Positions 17,759-19,852 of a stretch of DNA of 19,852 nt are shown here, one piece after another. Both the position numbers and the translations under genes were made by a program. The notes beneath the pieces are model-generated. The model saw only the letters and a list, made by a program, of their open reading frames with translations, was not told where the DNA came from and ran no database searches. Within the stretch, counting starts at the first letter, position 1. Every line of letters begins with the position of its first letter. The stretch lies in contig LSSN01000400.1 in NCBI GenBank assembly GCA_001970855.1, positions 1 through 19,852 of the forward strand. The letters are read 5' to 3'. This stretch comes from Smittium culicis (taxonomy: Eukaryota; Kickxellomycota; Harpellomycetes; Harpellales; Legeriomycetaceae).

Positions 17759-19852
17759 ATGGCATATAAGAACAAAAAGCTGAGCAAAGCGAAGAAAATT
17801 GAGCTACGCGCACAAGAACTGAAACACATCGAAGAACTCAGCACTCAAGCTAAAGAATTGGTAAGTTCATTATTATCGCTTGCTACTTTTTTACTCTACT
17901 CTCAATGAAATTTAATATCTTCATAAAACTATGAAATTTTTTAGAGAAAGTATACTAGCTTATATTAATCATATTTATTTTCTCATTTAGATTGAAGCGC
18001 CTAACAAGCTATTCTCCGAACTTCCTCTTTCGAAAAAAACACTTGCAGGTATTTTTTTTCATATTTATATGTATTTATCAATAAACCTACAAAAAAGATT
18101 TTACATCCTTTTAATTCTTTATCTTGTCATCGTTTAGGTTTAAGCTCTGGAAAATATGTTGAAATGACAGACATTCAAAACAAGTCCTTACCTTTATCAC
18201 TAGCTAAAAAAGATGTTATGGGTGCCGCAAAAACCGGCTCGGGAAAAACTTTAGCTTTCTTAATCCCTGTGAGCTTTATTTTCCTCAAATAACAAAATAA
18301 AAAATATTCAATTCTAAAACAAACCTATTTTTATAATTTAAATATCAATTAAACTTTTTTCTTTTTTACTAATAACTTTTTTTTTTAACCACTTGGTCGA
18401 TAATAGATTTTAGAAATTTTATACAGAGAAAAATGGACAAGACTTGATGGACTAGGTGCCTTAGTTATATCCCCAACCAGAGAACTTGTAAGCCGATATG
18501 ATTATTTTTTTAAGCAATCCTGTCTTATTAATTTATATTATATTTTATTATATATAGTAATTGTTTTATAATGACTTTAAACGTTTTTTTTTTTTTTTTA
18601 TAGGCAGTTCAAATATTTGAAGTTCTTTGCAAAATAGGTAAAAAGCATTCATTTTCGGCGGGTTTGATTATTGGCGGTAAAGATGTGACTGAGGAAAGAG
18701 AAAGACTATCAAAAATGAATATATTGGTTAGTACCCCGGGCAGACTTTTGCAACATATGGACCAGGCTCCTGAGTTTGATCTTTCAAACTTGCAAGTTTT
18801 AGGTTTTGATTTTATTTTAATTTCCTACTTTTATTTTTTTTTTATTTTTTTTTTCAAATTTTTCATTATTAGAAATCTTTTTTATTTTATCGCTTGGAAT
18901 CTAAAAATATCTTTTTTCATTTTTTTTACTAATTATTAACATCAAATATTAGTTTTGGACGAAGCTGACAGACTGCTTGATATGGGCTTCAAAAATACTA
19001 TTAACGCAATTATCGAAAACGTTCCCAAAAAAAGACAAACTCTTTTATTTTCTGCTACACAAACTAAATCCGTTAAAGATCTTGCAAGACTTAGCTTAAA
19101 AGTAACAATCTTAAAATCCTATAATTAGCTTTATTTTGAGTTTACTATGTAAAAATATATTTTTATTAACTATGGAAAATATACAATTACTAAATATAGG
19201 ATCCTGAATATTTAGCTGTCCACGAATCCTCAACAAATGCCACACCTCAAAAACTAAATCAATATTACTTAGAAACAGAACTACCAAAGAAACTGGATGT
19301 CTTGTACTCCTTCATCAAAACGCATCTTAAATCAAGAATCCTCGTTTTCATGTCTAGCTGCAAACAAGTCAGATTCGTTTACGAAACATTCTGCAAGCTT
19401 CAACCTGGTGTACCTTTATTACATCTTTACGGAAAACAAAAGCAGATGGCCCGTGTCCATGTTTATGAGCGCTTTATGAGAATGCCTTTCGCGTGTATGT
19501 TCTGTACTGACATTGCTGCCCGTGGTTTAGATTTCCCTGCTGTTGATTGGGTCATACAACTCGATTGCCCTGAAGATGTAGATACTTATATACATAGGGT
19601 TGGAAGATCTGCTAGATACGACTCTGTTGGAAACGCGCTCATGTTTCTCCTCCCTAGTGAACTCGAATTTGCTGATCTTTTAGAAAAAAGAAAGATTCCA
19701 ATCTCGAAAATTAACGCCAAACAAAACAAAACTTTATCAATATCTAACCAGCTCCAACATTTCTGCTTCCAGGAAACTGAAATCAAATACTTAGGCCAAA
19801 AGGTTTTTTAATTGTTTTATTATTCGATTTATATCCCCACCTTGTACTTGCA
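17759..19852 (+). CDS. DBP4: DEAD-box RNA helicase, Dbp4/Hca4 type (partial, 3' end beyond window)
   Basis: Exons 17759-17860, 17991-18048, 18138-18268, 18407-18487, 18604-18802, 18953-19101 and 19200-19802 give 441 aa in frame; the gene probably continues past the window. Dbp4 is a nucleolar ATP-dependent RNA helicase needed for 18S rRNA processing and for release of U14 snoRNA from pre-rRNA in the small-subunit processome. The order is a basic N-terminal helix, Q motif with Q67, motif [10 protein letters not shown] (83-91), Ia PTREL (120-124), Ib TPGR (168-171), II DEAD (193-196), III SAT (224-226), IV ILVFMSS (287-293), [12 protein letters not shown] (347-357) and VI HRVGR (372-376). Dbp4-specific words are [32 protein letters not shown] and [14 protein letters not shown]. 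Yeast Dbp4 has 770 aa, so about 300 C-terminal residues are missing here. The open frame meets TAA at 19809, three codons after the conserved YLGQK, where orthologues continue with AF; I therefore place a donor at 19803. The start is the first ATG and matches the short basic N-terminus of the family. Confidence 0.92.
17861..17990 (+). other. DBP4: DBP4 intron 1 (130 nt)
   Basis: Donor GTAAGT, acceptor CATTTAG, phase 0. It separates the basic N-terminal helix from the Q-motif region. Confidence 0.88.
18049..18137 (+). other. DBP4: DBP4 intron 2 (89 nt)
   Basis: Donor GTATTT, acceptor GTTTAG, phase 1. Splicing gives [14 protein letters not shown], as expected for the Q-motif region. Confidence 0.88.
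18269..18406 (+). other. DBP4: DBP4 intron 3 (138 nt)
   Basis: Donor GTGAGC, acceptor AATAG, with a TACTAAT branch-site match at 18367-18373. Phase 0; joins FLIP to [10 protein letters not shown]. Confidence 0.9.
18488..18603 (+). other. DBP4: DBP4 intron 4 (116 nt)
   Basis: Donor GTAAGC, acceptor TATAG after a run of 16 T (18584-18599) that serves as the polypyrimidine tract. Phase 0; joins PTREL to AVQIFEVL. Confidence 0.9.
18803..18952 (+). other. DBP4: DBP4 intron 5 (150 nt) with a GTTTTG donor
   Basis: The donor is GTTTTG, far from the usual GTRNGT. It is fixed by the protein: only this junction gives LQVL-VLDEAD across motif II. TACTAAT at 18927-18933 and TATTAG at the acceptor are good matches. 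Phase 1. Confidence 0.85.
19102..19199 (+). other. DBP4: DBP4 intron 6 (98 nt)
   Basis: Donor GTAACA, acceptor AATATAG. Phase 0; joins LARLSLK to DPEYLAVHE. Confidence 0.88.
19803..19852 (+). other. DBP4: Probable start of DBP4 intron 7 (GTTTTT donor)
   Basis: After the conserved YLGQK the sequence turns AT-rich and the frame stops within three codons. A GTTTTT donor at 19803 resembles that of intron 5. The acceptor lies outside the window, so a true stop at 19809-19811 cannot be excluded. Confidence 0.55.

Noticed and set aside
18664..18939. 91-codon ORF that reads through helicase intron 5
   Set aside because: The second half is translated intron (Phe/Ile/Tyr only); splicing restores motif II of the helicase.

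Overview
The window reads as nuclear DNA of a fungus with a very AT-rich, homopolymer-rich genome. The evidence is short GT-AG introns (about 80-150 nt) with yeast-like branch sites (CTAAC, TACTAAT), a nuclear gene for the mitochondrial ATP synthase beta subunit with a presequence, a vacuolar-type ABCC transporter, and a Dbp4-type helicase that matches fungal orthologues motif by motif. All three genes whose ends are visible stop at TAA, so the code looks standard. An early-diverging lineage (for example Kickxellomycotina/Harpellales type) would fit the composition and the bacterial-like GH19 chitinase, but that placement is a guess.

Layout, all genes on the plus strand. 1-1267: AT-rich, with three overlapping frame-shifted open stretches (383-967) that look like a decayed or mis-assembled coding region of unknown family. 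1268-2476: an intronless secreted GH19 chitinase-like protein with a long acidic linker holding a 34-residue tandem repeat. 2477-5978: a 3.5 kb gene-poor stretch with two copies, in opposite orientation, of a diverged repeat of about 180 bp, and one doubtful small secreted ORF. 5979-10757: an intronless full-length ABCC/Ycf1-like transporter (1592 aa). 10758-13743: 3 kb of AT-rich spacer holding a third copy of the same repeat, two perfect short hairpins and the ATP2 promoter. 13744-15513: ATP2 in three exons (516 aa). 15514-17758: 2.2 kb of AT-rich spacer where I see nothing coding. 17759 to the window edge: a DBP4/HCA4-type DEAD-box RNA helicase with at least seven exons, cut off by the window end.

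The genes do not form a pathway. They are independent transcription units separated by kilobases of decayed sequence: cell-wall or extracellular chitin hydrolysis, vacuolar conjugate/metal transport, mitochondrial ATP synthesis, and nucleolar ribosome assembly. ATP2 has the codon bias of a highly expressed gene (mostly CGT for Arg, many C-ending codons), whereas the transporter mostly uses AGA.

I found no defence system, CRISPR array, tRNA, rRNA or intact transposon. The most useful leads are the GH19 gene (rare in fungi, with Trp in place of the usual catalytic-motif His), the unnamed repeat family around the transporter, the frame-hopping relic at the left end, and the GTTTT-type intron donors in the helicase.
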